Of a stretch of DNA of 64,000 bases, positions 21,972-34,269 are shown one piece after another (position 1 is the stretch's first letter; each line of letters opens with the position of its first letter). Made by a program: the position numbers and the translations under genes. The notes under the pieces were generated by a model that was not told the DNA's origin, searched no databases, and worked only from the letters and a program-made list of their open reading frames with translations. Where the stretch lies: NCBI GenBank assembly GCA_037157565.1, contig JAZHRO010000062.1:4030001-4094000 (forward strand), in the 5' to 3' direction. The DNA is from Thalassia testudinum. Its lineage: Eukaryota; Streptophyta; Magnoliopsida; Alismatales; Hydrocharitaceae.

Positions 21972-24712
21972 TGATGAGAACCTCATCATGAGCCATAACT
22001 AGCTCATTTTGACCTAATACAAAGGATAAAAGCTCCTACATATCTTAAGGAAAGGCTTAACTCAGAGAATTCTGAGTTTGAGAAGAAAACAAGTCATAAG
22101 GGGTAAAAATGCAATTTTACCAGTATAATCTGCATACAGGGTAATTCAGGGCCCAAACATAGGTCAAAGCAGCTTAATAAGAATAAAAGTGGGATGAGAC
22201 GATCTAGCAAGGGCTACAGCACTTCCAAGAAACTAAATGATAATCTGTAACCCTAAAACAACCCACTTCAATTCACGAGGTTCGAGGCAAAGTAAAAATA
22301 GAATAAACCCTCTAAAATTTATAGAAAAATAATCTCTAGGGTTTAGAACCTTCAATTTGGCCTTCAGAACCCATTTTGACCTACATTGAGAACCATGCCC
22401 AATTAATAACTTAATTTGGGTTTTTGCATAAATTGACCGGTCAAACAAGGTTTAATATAGAAATGAAGTTCACCATCAGATTCCTTAGGTCCTAATTAAT
22501 CATGTATAAAAAATTGAGCCTAAGAAGAAACCTCCTTGACCGACTTTACACTTTGGTCCTCATATATTTACTTTTTGGCCCTCAACTTTTGAACCATCGC
22601 ATTTTGGCCCCTAACTCTCCTTCGTTCTTCGCATTCAGGTCCCCCCTGGAAAACCTGCCAGCACCATGCTCCGGCGACCTTGCGCGGAGCATGGCGCCGC
22701 GCAGGGTGAGGGGGAAAGCCTGGCAAGTAAACCGGGGGTGCCCTGCGTCGTCAGCCGTCGCAGGGACACCCCCCTGGTCGCTGTAGCCCACCATACCGGC
22801 CGTGCGAACGCACGGACGGTATGGGTTTTCGTCTCCGGCCATCCTCCGGCGAGGGAGACACGTCGTCTCCCTCCGCCTTCCTCCCTGTTTTGATCCCTAT
22901 AAATACCCCCCGTTGCTCCACCGACCTGGGCAGCTCGGATCTGACGGAGAAAACCCCTAACTTTCCTCTCTTCTCTCTCCGGCAGACGCTCACCAGCTCC
23001 GGCGGTTCCTCCCCCTCCTCTTCGCTCTGCCGCAATACCAGCAGCAGAGACTTCCTCCCCTGCTCTTCCCGCGCCACGCCGCACCCAGCTGGCGCCTCTC
23101 CGGCTCTCTGCTCGCCGCCGCCCCTTTCCCTGAGCATCTTCTTCTCCGGCAACAGTCGATACGACTGTCGCCCTGCTGCTCCCCCTTCGTCCCTGCAAGT
23201 AAGCTAGAACTACTCCCCTTCTTCTCCTCTTTCTTTCCCCGCTTTCAATTTATTCAATTAAGCCCTCGACCGACCCTGACCATCGTCACCCCCTTCGTCT
23301 CCGGCCACCCTCCGGCGAGATGCTCCCATCGCTCCATAGCCTCACACACCTCGCCGACCCTCACCGAACCTCCGCCTCATCACACTGAGCACCCCCCACC
23401 CCTCCATTGCCACTCCACACCTCCGTAACGCTCCCCCGAACAAACCCATTCCTCCGGTTGCAGTCCAACCTAGGGCTGCCGCCAGACACCACCTTGCGGC
23501 TTGCCGCGCAGCTCCACACCTTCGCCGTGCCACGGCGAAGGTTCCCCAGTGTTTGATCAGGCCGAGAGGCCATATTCGTGTCCGACAGGTTTTGAGGTTC
23601 GACCGCCATTAACGCACATTGAAGCAGCTTCTCCCGCGCTCCAGGCTTGAGGACTCCAGGTCTCCAGCTGCTGCGGATTGCGGGGAGTCTTGCGAAGGCA
23701 GCCAGCCAGCAACCGACGCAAATCGAAGCCGCAGCTGCAGAAGCTAGGCCGCGGTCTCCCAGCAGGCGCACGCGAGGAAAGGCCTCCGTTTAGTCCCACA
23801 TCGGTAAGCCTCACAACCTCTTCACCAATTAAATTGATTTTGTGCATTAGCCTTACTGCCTCAGCACACGGGGTGAGGTCCCCTTCACCCGCCCGGTTAC
23901 CCGGTCTCGTCCGCGCTCACGCCCCGCGGACCTGACCAGACTTAGACTGACCTGCACTCCTCGCCCACCACGCACGCCGGTGGGCCTGGACCCGGACTTG
24001 ACCCATACCCGACTACCCGGCAGCTCTGGGAGAGCTTTCCCAAGAGTGGTTTCAGAGAGAGAGAGACGCGAGGGGGAGAGGGTAGAGTAGGTTTTGTCCT
24101 CTGACGTAAGCTCTGAAGTGTGCAGGCACAGGTGAAGAAGAAGGACCGCGGAAGAAGAAGGAAGCTGAGGGAGACACTGTAGCAACAGGCAGTTTAAGTC
24201 GTCTGATTTGGAAATCAGACGACGTCCTGAAGGGAAAAGAAGAAAGAAGGAGGGGCGACGTCCTGACTGGAAAAAGAAAAGAAGAAAGAAGGAGGTCTGA
24301 AGAACAACAGAAGAAGGCGAGGCAGAGGAGAACACAAAAGAACAAGGGAAGAACTGAAAGAAGAAAAACAAAGAAGAAAGAAGAAGATCTGAAGAAAGAC
24401 ATAAGAGCAGGAACAGCTGGAAGAAGAAGAAGAGCATCACCACTGCAGAAGAAGAACATCACCTCTGCAGACAAAGAAGAAGAAGATCTGAGACGAGGAG
24501 AAACAAAGAGAAAAGAAGACAACAAATTCTTTCTCTCTCTTTCTTTATTTTTGTAAAAGAAACATGTATATCTCTAGAATACAACTTGCTCCCTGAGTTC
24601 GACCTCGGGAACTCTTTTCCGAGTAAAAAATTTATATATTTGAAATGATGGCAACAACTGGCTATACTACGACGCTATAACAATAAAACCCTACTGTCGC
24701 TCACGCCCATCA
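21972..24712 (+). repeat. 5' LTR of element C
   Basis: A 2,741-bp LTR. It opens with a terminal hairpin TGATGAG-AAC-CTCATCA (21972-21988), has a GC-rich U3 from about 22630, a TATA box CTATAAATA at 22897-22905, an AG-rich purine stretch (24120-24530), a U5 box 'ctccctgagttcgacctcgg', and ends ACGCCCATCA. Long open frames on both strands (for example 22635-23198 and 23853-24443) recur in the 3' LTR and look like compositional artefacts. Confidence 0.92.
22897..22905 (+). promoter_or_regulatory. TATA box of element C 5' LTR
   Basis: CTATAAATA followed about 30 bases downstream by pyrimidine-rich, leader-like DNA. The identical box in the 3' LTR is at 30154-30162. Confidence 0.7.
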
Positions 24713-24716
24713 TTTT

Positions 24717-24734
24717 TGGCGCCGTTGCCGGGGA
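24717..24734 (+). other. Primer-binding site of element C (tRNA-Asp)
   Basis: TGGCGCCGTTGCCGGGGA lies four bases after the 5' LTR, a perfect match to the complement of the plant tRNA-Asp 3' end. Confidence 0.92.
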
Positions 24735-25828
24735 GCAACGGCTATTCTAGAGGTAAACATTCCTGTTTCTTTTTAATTTCTGATAATCTCCTCTCTTTTG
24801 TGCAGAAAACTACAGGAAATCAAGAAGACAAGCAACCGCACAACAACCACTCCGAGGACAGGTAAATTTTTCCTCTCGCTATCAACCCCTAAACTCTAAA
24901 GAGAAAAAAAAGAAAAGAACAAGCAATATAGGGCTAACCTGTCTTCCATACTTAGTAACCATAAAAGTTGCATGTTTTCAACTCATTATTCCTGCACACT
25001 ATTAAGGGTATTTAAGGGCTAACACATTCTTGCTTGAGCCCTAATTACCCAACAGAGAACTAACTGGACCAAGTAGAGCCAACATAAGATTCAACATTAG
25101 GGTTTTAGAGACACACTACTTAAATCAAGAATGGAGAAAATCCAAAAGAAGTGTGCCTAAACCATTGATTGAAAATACCTATTCAAAAGAAAACCTAAAA
25201 CAATTGGCTCTCTAAACACTTGAACCCTAAAAGAAAGGACCCAAAAGCTCTCAAAGGAACAAGAGGTAAAGTTGACTCCTTGGGTCAACCAACCTTAAAA
25301 TTAGGTCACTTTCTCACTCAAAATACCTAAGAGTTCAAGTGTAACTTTAAGCACCCTGATCTTAAGCTAAAATTGGTAGACTCAAGAGGTCAAGATCCCC
25401 ATTCTGGTCTACCTGGAACCGCAGTGACAAGAGAGGTCGGGTGGGGGAAACCCTGTAACCCGTGGGGACGCTCTACCGTGTAGGGGTCTTCGCGGGACTC
25501 TCCCTCTCTGGCTGCCCAGGTAATTCTCAGGTGGACGATCTTTCTGATCAAGGGGTCCATCTGCCCCGAACCTCTATAGTCACCCAACATTTTTTGGGTG
25601 TCTTGATTGGGTCCAGCACCTGCTTATCTCATCCAGCCCTTCAGTACTTTGCAGGAGGTCCTTGAAACTTCCTATAGAAATTCACTCTCCCCGAGGCTAA
25701 GCCTCGGCTCCCTTGTTTTTGCAGAAATCATTCACATAGCCCCTCTTTCCTCTGATTCTGAACAAAGTCCCCTTCTTCCATTAATTCAAACTTCTGATTC
25801 TATCTTGATTCCACCACCTGATTCGAAG
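24735..25828 (+). other. 5' leader of element C
   Basis: Untranslated leader. Near its end a perfect hairpin CCGAGGC-TAA-GCCTCGG (25691-25707) is followed by a pyrimidine run and TTTTTGCAG (about 25716-25724), which resembles a 3' splice site. The frame of the downstream ORF is open back to 25607, so the start at 25829 is a choice based on where protein-like composition begins. Confidence 0.6.
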
Positions 25829-27698
25829 ATGCAGCCTAATTACCTAGCAAGACTACAATGTAAAAAACCTGAATATCTGAGATCCATGAAAGATAAGATG
25901 ATTGAGGATGCCCTTGAAATCTATGAAATCAAATACAAACCCTCAACACCAATAGGAAACATTCAGGTTGATGTTCCAACAACCACAGCTTTCATCATAA
26001 ACTGTGCCCAAATTCTATTGACTGAAATTTCAAAAGGATCAACCCGAGATATGCTCATGACAGGATACATTGAGATGGAAAAATTACACCAATCTGAATA
26101 CCTTCAATGCTTGACAAATCCTGTACTTTGGGAACAACACCAAGATCCCTTATGAAACGGGTAGAAATGATGAAATCAGTAGAACAAATTATCAACCAGA
26201 AATACCCGTATATACCAGAAACAGAGGATGAACCATCTTGGAACAGTATTAAGGAACAATCAGTTTCCCAGATCTCGGGATTGAGGCACAAAGTGGTTGT
26301 AAAATCCCAACCCAGATAGAAGACAATGTTGAATTAGGTTGGGATATTGCAGGAGAACACAATGATGAGCCAAACTTAGACCATGAATTGTCAAGCCTAG
26401 AATTTCAAAACTCCTGCAATAATGAGATCAGAACTGAACCTTCTGAGGGTATAAATTCCGCCCCTTATTTTGATAAGGTGGCCCTCGAAGGATATTCGGA
26501 CTTAGGTTCTAATAATTCTACCCACATCCTAAGCCTAGAACCTAGATCTGAAACTTATTGGGAAGATTATGAGGCCCCTTATGAGAAAGATCAAAATTTT
26601 ACAGAATATGATTCCGGGCCTCTATTTGATTAATATCCCTCTCCAACATCTTCAGAAAATCTGATCGATTTTCCAGAGAACATGCCAATTTATGATACAG
26701 AGACTGAGGAGTTGGACGAGTTGGATTTTAATTGGGTCTATCCTACCAGCTTGGAGCTTGAGCCTAGACAGAATACCTTTTCGAGCCAAGAATTTACATA
26801 TAGGCTAGACCCCAATCAGGCTGCTGATTCCACATCTGATGATTTTTGCTGTGGTGGAATTCATGATCATGAATTTCATTTTCGCCAACTCTCCGACAAT
26901 TTCAAATCTGACTATAATTGCGGAGAGATTCCCCTTCCTGAACACGCTAGGCCTATCTACGACCTCAGTTCTCATGACTCTGACTCCGACTCTGAGGTCC
27001 TGATTCCCGAGATCACTGATAACACAGAATCATTCCTTTTCGATCCTCAGGAACCAAAAACAGAAAATGCCAAGAGTGATTGTAACCCAGAATCCAAATT
27101 TTTTCTCGAATCTGATTCCTTTCATCCTACAGACACTCTTCCGGCATTTGATAGTTACCCAGAGGACTCTCTACAGAAAACCACCTATCATCTGTTTCTA
27201 GAAGAGCCCTCGTACACAATGGCCACCTCGTCCGCACACACAGAACAGATCAAAACCTCTCCCAAACCCCGACCCGCAACCGGACTCAATTTCTATTCAG
27301 ATTCACCTCTCACCGAGCCGATTGCATTTCCACATCGGGTTTCGAACATTGATCAGACTACATACCATACTCTATCATTCTCTGATCACCCCCGTAGGGT
27401 TTCCGCGTCATTCATTGATTATTCTACGGGTCCCTACTCTGACCAGGCTAATTCGACTCAGCCAAACCCTGCGTTTACACTTCCACATCCATCTGAGCTT
27501 CATAGTTTATGGTGGGTTCCACACCTTTTTATCCACATCTATCAACCCACCAGATTGATTGGGTTTGGGCTGCATCAGCAGCCTGTTGATCTGAACAAGC
27601 ACCTGGTTGGTCCAACCAGGCTCTTAATCGAGGTGCTTGTCTTACAAAACTCTGCTGATTTGACCATCCCCTCTCCATCGCATTTCCCGCTTGGCTGA
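25829..27698 (+). pseudogene. Acidic ORF of unknown function in element C
   Basis: A protein of about 620 residues broken by two frameshifts (near 26150 and 26300) and one TAA at 26631 where Gln would fit. It begins MQPNYLARLQCKKPEYLRSM. The first 110 residues are mixed-charge and look globular (GNIQVDVPTTTAFIINCAQ). The remainder is rich in Asp, Glu, Ser, Tyr and Pro and looks disordered (SSHDSDSDSEVLIPEITDN). I recognise no capsid, zinc knuckle, protease, polymerase or envelope feature. It is unrelated by eye to the ORF of element A, although both occupy the gag-pol position and both are acidic. It could be an accessory or captured protein. Its role is unknown. Confidence 0.55.
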
Positions 27699-29228
27699 AG
27701 GCATCAAATTTAGCGCTCAATGGGAGGCAACCCGTCATTCTCTTTGAAAACCTGAAACTTGTTCTGACACCTTTTTGCACTTAAAGCTCACACTTTAGGA
27801 TAGCCGACTCCACCTCAGGTGCTTGCATCTGAGATTAGAAATCGTCCGCAACAGTCACCCCGACCCATTCACTCATCAAAACAGCTATCCTAATGTATGA
27901 ACTTAGTTGAATAAAAACCCCTAGGTCACAATGAGGACATTGCAAATCTTAGGCATGGGGGGGTATGAAAGTGCAAAACTTGTAAGAAAAGGTTTCAAAC
28001 AAAAAAATTCACATATGCCAAAAACACCATAAAAATTAAAAAATTTTCGAAAAAGAATAAGAGGAAAAGAGGAGAAGGAAATTTTGTGAAGGAGAAAAGA
28101 AACAAAATGAAAAAGGAGCACAAAATTATGAGAAAAAGTGATAGTCATTAGTAAGGAACTAAGGAATTAACCTAAGTTCTAGACCTCATTCAAGAAAAGT
28201 GCACAATGAGATTAGTAAAGAATGCAAACCTTAGGCATTCTTGAATAGACTCTTAGTACCCATTAAGATCTGGACACTCCTCAAGAGGTTGAGGAGAATG
28301 AAAAGCTGAAGTATTAGGTCTAAGGCTTAGGGAGTATTCGGCCTCGTTAACTAATTTTTGGTTTACGGGACTCAGTAACCTAAGCACCCTAACCACACAC
28401 ACAGCCTGGTTCAGTAAGCGTAAAAATCAGAATCATGCAGAAGCGTCACAAAATTCTGAAAAGAACACCTAGAATAGGAGCGGCCGATCAACACAAGTTG
28501 ATTTGGACGAGTTCCCAGCGCGGAGAGGCGGGAAATCCCCTCGAAGATGCGTAACAAAATATCATCTCCTCGGTGCTTGTCTCTTAGGATATTTACATAT
28601 CCTACTAGGGGCATGTAAGCACTCTGCTGGTTCAGATTCCATGGATGGCATTATCTCGAAGTGTCAATTGCCAGGGTCTGGATTCAGCCACGGAACACCA
28701 TGGATGGGATTATCTCGAAATCTCAATAGCCAGGGTTCCAGGGGTTGCCATGGGCGGTGCTATCTCGAAGCATCGATCGCCAAGAACCCTTGAGGATTGA
28801 TGATGGGAGCAAGGAATCTGATACAGACCGTGTTGAAAAGCCAATCCTAGGCTAGAACTAAAAAGAAAAAGAGAGAAAACTCTCCAAACAGAAAAACTTT
28901 CTATCTCTCTCTTACAAAATGCACTGCGAACTGAGCCAGGGCTAAAATCATTTCAAGCACGGGTGCTTTAACCACGAAGTCCAATAAACCTTAGGTTAGT
29001 TCTTGTGGACCTTAAAAACCTTTGGTAAAGACTGAGGCTAAGGCTAGACAGATTTGGATCTTGATTGGTACTAGAGTACCTTTTAGGCCTATGGTCAGCA
29101 TTCTAACCTAATCTATGCTAAAATAAAAAAGGCACTTATCTAAAACTATTAAAAACTTCATGGTCTAGAACAAGGGTTGAAACCTTAAGTTTTTGCTAAG
29201 GGACTAGCAAAAGCTAGGCATGGGGGTA
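27699..29228 (+). other. 3' tail and polypurine tract of element C
   Basis: Non-coding. After the ORF comes the conserved box 'tgggaggcaaccc' (27721-27733), then the second polypurine tract (27932-27964), then three direct copies of a unit of about 38 bp containing ATTATCTCGAA (28640-28677, 28699-28736, 28749-28788). The terminal polypurine tract GGCATGGGGGTA ends at 29228, immediately before the 3' LTR. Confidence 0.75.
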
Positions 29229-31970
29229 TGATGAGAACCTCATCATGAGCCATAACTAGCTCATTTTGACCTAATACAAAGGATAAAAGCTCCTACATAT
29301 CTTAAGGAAAGGCTTAACTCAGAGAATTCTGAGTTTGAGAAGAAAACAAGTCATAAGGGGTAAAAATGCAATTTTACCAGTATAATCTGCATACAGGGTA
29401 ATTCAGGGCCCAAACATAGGTCAAAGCAGCTTAATAAGAATAAAAGTGGGATGAGACGATCTAGCAAGGGCTACAGCACTTCCAAGAAACTAAATGATAA
29501 TCTGTAACCCTAAAACAACCCACTTCAATTCACGAGGTTCGAGGCAAATTAAAAATAGAATAAACCCTCTAAAATTCATAGAAAAATAATCTCTAGGGTT
29601 TAGAACCCTCAATTTGGCCTTCAGAACCCATTTTGACCTACATTGAGAACCATGCCCAATTAATAACTTAATTTGGGTTTTTGCATAAATTGACCGGTCA
29701 AACAAGGTTTAATATAGAAATGAAGTTCACCATCAGATTCCTTAGGTCCTAATTAATCATGTAGAAAAACTTGAGCCTAAGAAGAAACCTCCTTGACCGA
29801 CTTTACACTTTGGTCCTCATATATTTACTTTTTGGCCCTCAACTTTTGAACCATCGCATTTTGGCCCCTAACTCTCCTTCGTTCTTCGCATTCAGGTCCC
29901 CCCTGCAAAACCTGCCAGCACCATGCTCCGGCGACCTTGCGCGGAGCATGGCGCCGCGCAGGGTGAGGGGGAAAGCCTGGCAAGTAAACCGGGGGTGCCC
30001 TGCGTCGTCAGCCGTCGCAGGGACACCCCCCTGGTCGCTGTAGCCCACCATACCGGCCGTGCGAACGCACGGACGGTATGGGTTTTCGTCTCCGGCCATC
30101 CTCCGGCGAGGGAGACACGTCGTCTCCCTCCGCCTTCCTCCCTGTTTTGATCCCTATAAATACCCCCCGTTGCTCCACCGACCTGGGCAGCTCGGATCTG
30201 ACGGAGAAAACCCCCAACTTTCCTCTCTTCTCTCTCCGGCAGACGCTCACCAGCTCCGGCGGTTCCTCCCCCTCCTCTTCGCTCTGCCGCAATACCAGCA
30301 GCAGAGACTTCCTCCCCTGCTCTTCCCGCGCCACGCCGCACCCAGCTGGCGCCTCTCCGGCTCTCTGCTCGCCGCCGCCCCTTTCCCTGAGCATCTTCTT
30401 CTCCGGCGACAGTCGATACGACTGTCGCCCTGCTGCTCCCCCTTCGTCCCTGCAAGTAAGCTAGAACTACTCCCCTTCTTCTCCTCTTTCTTTCCCCGCT
30501 TTCAATTTATTCAATTAAGCCCTCGACCGACCCTGACCATCGTCACCCCCTTCGTCTCCGGCCACCCTCCGGCGAGATGCTCCCATCGCTCCACAGCCTC
30601 ACACACCTCGCCGACCCTCACCGAACCTCCGCCTCATCACACTGAGCACCCCCCACCCCTCCATTGCCACTCCACACCTACGTAACGCTCCCCCGAACAA
30701 ACCCATTCCTCCGGTTGCAGTCCAACCTAGGGCTGCCGCCAGACACCACCTTGCGGCTTGCCGCGCAGCTCCACACCTTCGCCGTGCCACGGCGAAGGTT
30801 CCCCAGTGGTTTGATCAGGCCGAGAGGCCATATTCGTGTCCGACAGGTTTTGAGGTTCGACCGCCATTAACGCACATTGAAGCAGCTTCTCCCGCGCTCC
30901 AGGCTTGAGGACTCCAGGTCTCCAGCTGCTGCGGATTGCGGGGAGTCTTGCGAAGGCAGCCAGCCAGCAACCGACGCAAATCGAAGCCGCAGCTGCAGAA
31001 GCTAGGCCGCGGTCTCCCAGCAGGCGCACGCGAGGAAAGGCCTCCGTTTAGTCCCACATCGGTAAGCCTCACAACCTCTTCACCGTTTAAATTGATTTTG
31101 TGCATTAGCCTTACTGCCTCAGCACACGGGGTGAGGTCCCCTTCACCCGCCCGGTTACCCGGTCTCGTCCGCGCTCACGCCCCGCGGACCTGACCAGACT
31201 TAGACTGACCTGCACTCCTCGCCCTCCACGCACGCCGGTGGGCCTGGACCCGGACTTGACCCATACCCGACTACCCGGCAGCTCTGGGAGAGCTTTCCCA
31301 AGAGTGGTTTCAGAGAGAGAGAGACGCGAGGGGGAGAGGGTAGAGTAGGTTTTGTCCTCTGACGTAAGCTCTGAAGTGTGCAGGCACAGGTGAAGAAGAA
31401 GGACCGCGGAAGAAGAAGGAAGCTGAGGGAGACACTGTAGCAACAGGCAGTTTAAGTCGTCTGATTTGGAAATCAGACGACGTCCTGAAGGGAAAAGAAG
31501 AAAGAAGGAGGGGCGACGTCCTGACTGGAAAAAGAAAAGAAGAAAGAAGGAGGTCTGAAGAACAACAGAAGAAGGCGAGGCAGAGGAGAACACAAAAGAA
31601 CAAGGGAAGAACTGAAAGAAGAAAAACAAAGAAGAAAGAAGAAGATCTGAAGAAAGACATAAGAGCAGGAACAGCTGGAAGAAGAAGAAGAGCATCACCA
31701 CTGTAGAAGAAGAACATCACCTCTGCAGACAAAGAAGAAGAAGATCTGAGACGAGGAGAAACAAAGAGAAAAGAAGACAACAAATTCTTTCTCTCTCTTT
31801 CTTTATTTTTGTAAAAGAAACATGTATATCTCTAGAATACAACTTGCTCCCTGAGTTCGACCTCGGGAACTCTTTTCCAAGTAAAAAATTTATATATTTG
31901 AAATGATGGCAACAACTGGCTATACTACGACGCTATAACAATAAAACCCTGCTGTCGCTCACGCCCATCA
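29229..31970 (+). repeat. 3' LTR of element C
   Basis: A 2,742-bp copy of 21972-24712. Differences seen include the bases at 29548 and 29762, a 1-bp insertion near 30807, and AC>TG-type changes near 31085. The terminal hairpin TGATGAG-AAC-CTCATCA is at 29229-29245 and the TATA box at 30154-30162. It ends at 31970, followed by the TSD GGGTT. Confidence 0.92.
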
Positions 31971-31975
31971 GGGTT

Positions 31976-33056
31976 GTTCCAGGTTCAATTGGGTGAAGGG
32001 CTGGACCAGGTCAACATTATGTGCTCCCTTTGCTAGGGAGAAAGTCTGCAAGGGGTTCCTGGTCTGGTTCAGTAGCTCATCAATCTTTTTGTCCACCAAT
32101 TCTACTCGATCCAACTTTTTGGCAATGATGTCCACGTCAACCATTCCAGAATTTGCTTGTACCTCATAAATCCCGCCACGGGGTTGACTGGACCTGTTAA
32201 ACTAGTTCATGGAGGCATTGTTGAGCGAATTCTCGCTCATAGACTCAAAGAGCTCAAACGCGCTCTCCTCATCTTTGTTCAGGAAGTTTCCCTCGCATGA
32301 GGCATCGATGAAGTTCCGTAGGTTGCTATCCAGACCATGGTAGAAGATCTGGGCCAATTGCCACCTTGGTACTTCATGGTGTGGGCATTTCCTCAAAAGT
32401 TCATTAAATCTTTTCCACGTCTCATGAAATTGTTCCTCGCCCTGGAGTGTAAAGGTAGTGATAGCTCTTCTGAGGGCATTGGTCTTTCCTATGGGGAAGA
32501 ATTTCTTTAAAAAAGCATGCCTCAGTTCTTCCCAGGTGGTGATGGGTCTACCTAGGGTTCTAAGCCAATGAGATGCCTTGTCACTTAAGGAGAAGGGAAA
32601 CATCTTGATTAGAACAATGTCAAGGCTAATGTTCCTAGGTTTCACAGTTCGTGCTATGCGGTCGAGATCCTCTAGGTGCTTAAAGGGGTCCTCATTTGAG
32701 ATTCCATGAAAGTGGCTCTGGATCAAACTTAAGACATTCGGTTTCAGCTCAAAATCATCTCCCCCCTCGGGGATCCTAAGGTGTGGCTTGACTCTAATAG
32801 CAGAGGGATTATAGAAATCGCAGAGGGGCCTCGATTGATCCCAAAATGGTGGTAAATCAAGTGGTGGTTGCCCTGGTATGTCGTGGAAAGGTGGTGGTGG
32901 TTGTTCTTGTGGGTTCTGTAACCATTGTATGGCCTGCATGATGGTGTGGATTTGTTGTTGCTGAAGCCGGTGGTTAGCATTGATTTAAGCTTGGATGATG
33001 GCCATAGTGTCTGGTGGGGGTTGATCTTCAGCCTCATCTACCCTAGGTTTAGACAT
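31976..33056 (-). pseudogene. gag: Gag capsid region of element B
   Basis: Starts at ATG 33056 (MSKPRVDEAEDQ). A TAA at 32985 is followed by the open segment 32939-32202. This holds the plant retrotransposon gag (capsid) domain: FHGISNEDPFKHLEDL, FPFSLSDKASHWLRTLG, the conserved FLKKFFPIGKTNALRRAI motif, the CPHHEVPRWQLAQIFYHGL segment and FELFESMSENS. TAG at 32202 replaces a Gln codon (ASMN-stop-FNRS). The frame then reaches ...LNLEQP at the insertion of C and resumes in register as LTTFQGG at 21971. It would form the virus-like particle. The same domain survives in E (61728 onward) and in decayed form in D. Confidence 0.9.
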
Positions 33057-34246
33057 GTTTTCAATAGAATTACGTCGCCTAGATTCCTGCCCCAAAACAC
33101 ACAACTCGGGATGCAGTGAGCGTCTCCCGTGCATACACTAGAGAAGAACAGGTGGGGATGCAGAGGGTGACAGATGCGAGAAATGTGTTTCAATCAAGCA
33201 CACAAGCCTAGTCCTTATGGTTTATTCCTTAGAAGACCTAGAAATCTCACAAAGGGTGATTAAGTCCGTAAGCACTGGGCTCCCCTTCCCAAGGCTAATC
33301 TGTCCAGGTTGATTACGAGGGGATTGCAGGGAAGGTTCTTCCTTTGGCTTGCGCCTCCAGTTCCATAGACCCCACAACCGCGGTCGTTTGACACTGCCCC
33401 GCAGCCTAGTCACCAGATTCTACCAAGGGAATGAAAGCCAAGTGCCTAGCGAACAAAACCTCACCTTTTGAGACTTAACTCAGTCCTACCTAGGGCACGT
33501 CTACTCAGTTTTAAAGGGCTAGGATAGTGCTTGTGCTTAGGGTTATGTGATGAGGCGTTGATTGGGGTGGTGCCTCTTAATTTTCCAATTTCAAAGTGTG
33601 TGCTTCTAGCAAAACATGATTTTCAAGCAAGGATTTGTTAAGATGTGGTGTCTTTTAGTGTTTCATCCTTACTTTAGTACTTTTTAGGGTTGACGTGTCT
33701 TAATGTTTTCAAACAAGTTTCAGTGGGCACATCAAGTTCTGCACACAACTTGGTGAAAGTAGATTTCCTTTTTATTCTGTAGAGGCTCTAAAACCCTAGT
33801 GTACTCATCCTAATGATCATGCAGCTTCTATTAGATGAGTCAGTTTTAGGGTTGAGTGGTGCGGCCCAGGTCAACTCATGGTGGCTTCGTAAACACCACT
33901 CAAGAAAAAGAAAAGAACACTCCAAGAATTTATTCAAAATGTTAGAGTGTACATTTTTTTGTGGGGTGATGTGTTAAGGATGTGGGTCAAGCAATCATAC
34001 ACCACGCCAATTTTTTTTCAATTTTTACAATTTTTTTTTAGTTTTTTTCACTCAAGCAAACAATCATGAGAGAAAGATTACTCACTATCGGTCCTCGTGG
34101 AGCCTACTCCCTTGCTACCGTCGTGGGATGCGTCGCTTCGCCGTCCACACGCCGAATTCCTGCAACCATCAAGTAAAAAGGAAAATAGGGCATTAGACGA
34201 TGTGAGAATGAATGTGGAATGGAGGTGATAAAACAAATCCGTTGCC
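33057..34246 (-). other. 5' leader of element B
   Basis: Untranslated, co-linear with the leader of A from about 33208 upward. No supported ORF. Confidence 0.65.
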
Positions 34247-34264
34247 TCCCCAGCAACAGTGCCA
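34247..34264 (-). other. Decayed primer-binding site of element B
   Basis: The minus strand reads TGGCACTGTTGCTGGGGA, differing from the intact site at three positions, each a CG dinucleotide turned into CA or TG. Confidence 0.8.
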
Positions 34265-34269
34265 AAAAC

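Larger units (their letters stand above)
21972..31970 (+). mobile_element. LTR retrotransposon C, non-autonomous, complete with 5-bp TSD
   Basis: A 9,999-bp plus-strand element flanked by GGGTT at 21967-21971 and 31971-31975, inserted in B gag. The LTRs (21972-24712 and 29229-31970) are about 2.74 kb and differ at only about 17 sites by eye, around 0.6%, so it is recent. A tRNA-Asp primer-binding site (24717-24734) and a polypurine tract (GGCATGGGGGTA, to 29228) are both intact. The 4.5-kb interior has no gag, protease, RT or integrase; it carries an unfamiliar ORF at 25829-27698. Priming site and polypurine tract match Athila elements, so an Athila-type helper is likely. Confidence 0.92.

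Noticed and set aside
22635..24525. Long overlapping ORFs on both strands in GC-rich and AG-rich DNA (also 29892-31783)
   Set aside because: They occur identically in both LTRs of element C, read as low-complexity Ser/Leu/Phe- or Arg/Gly-rich protein, and lack any domain. They are compositional artefacts of the LTR.
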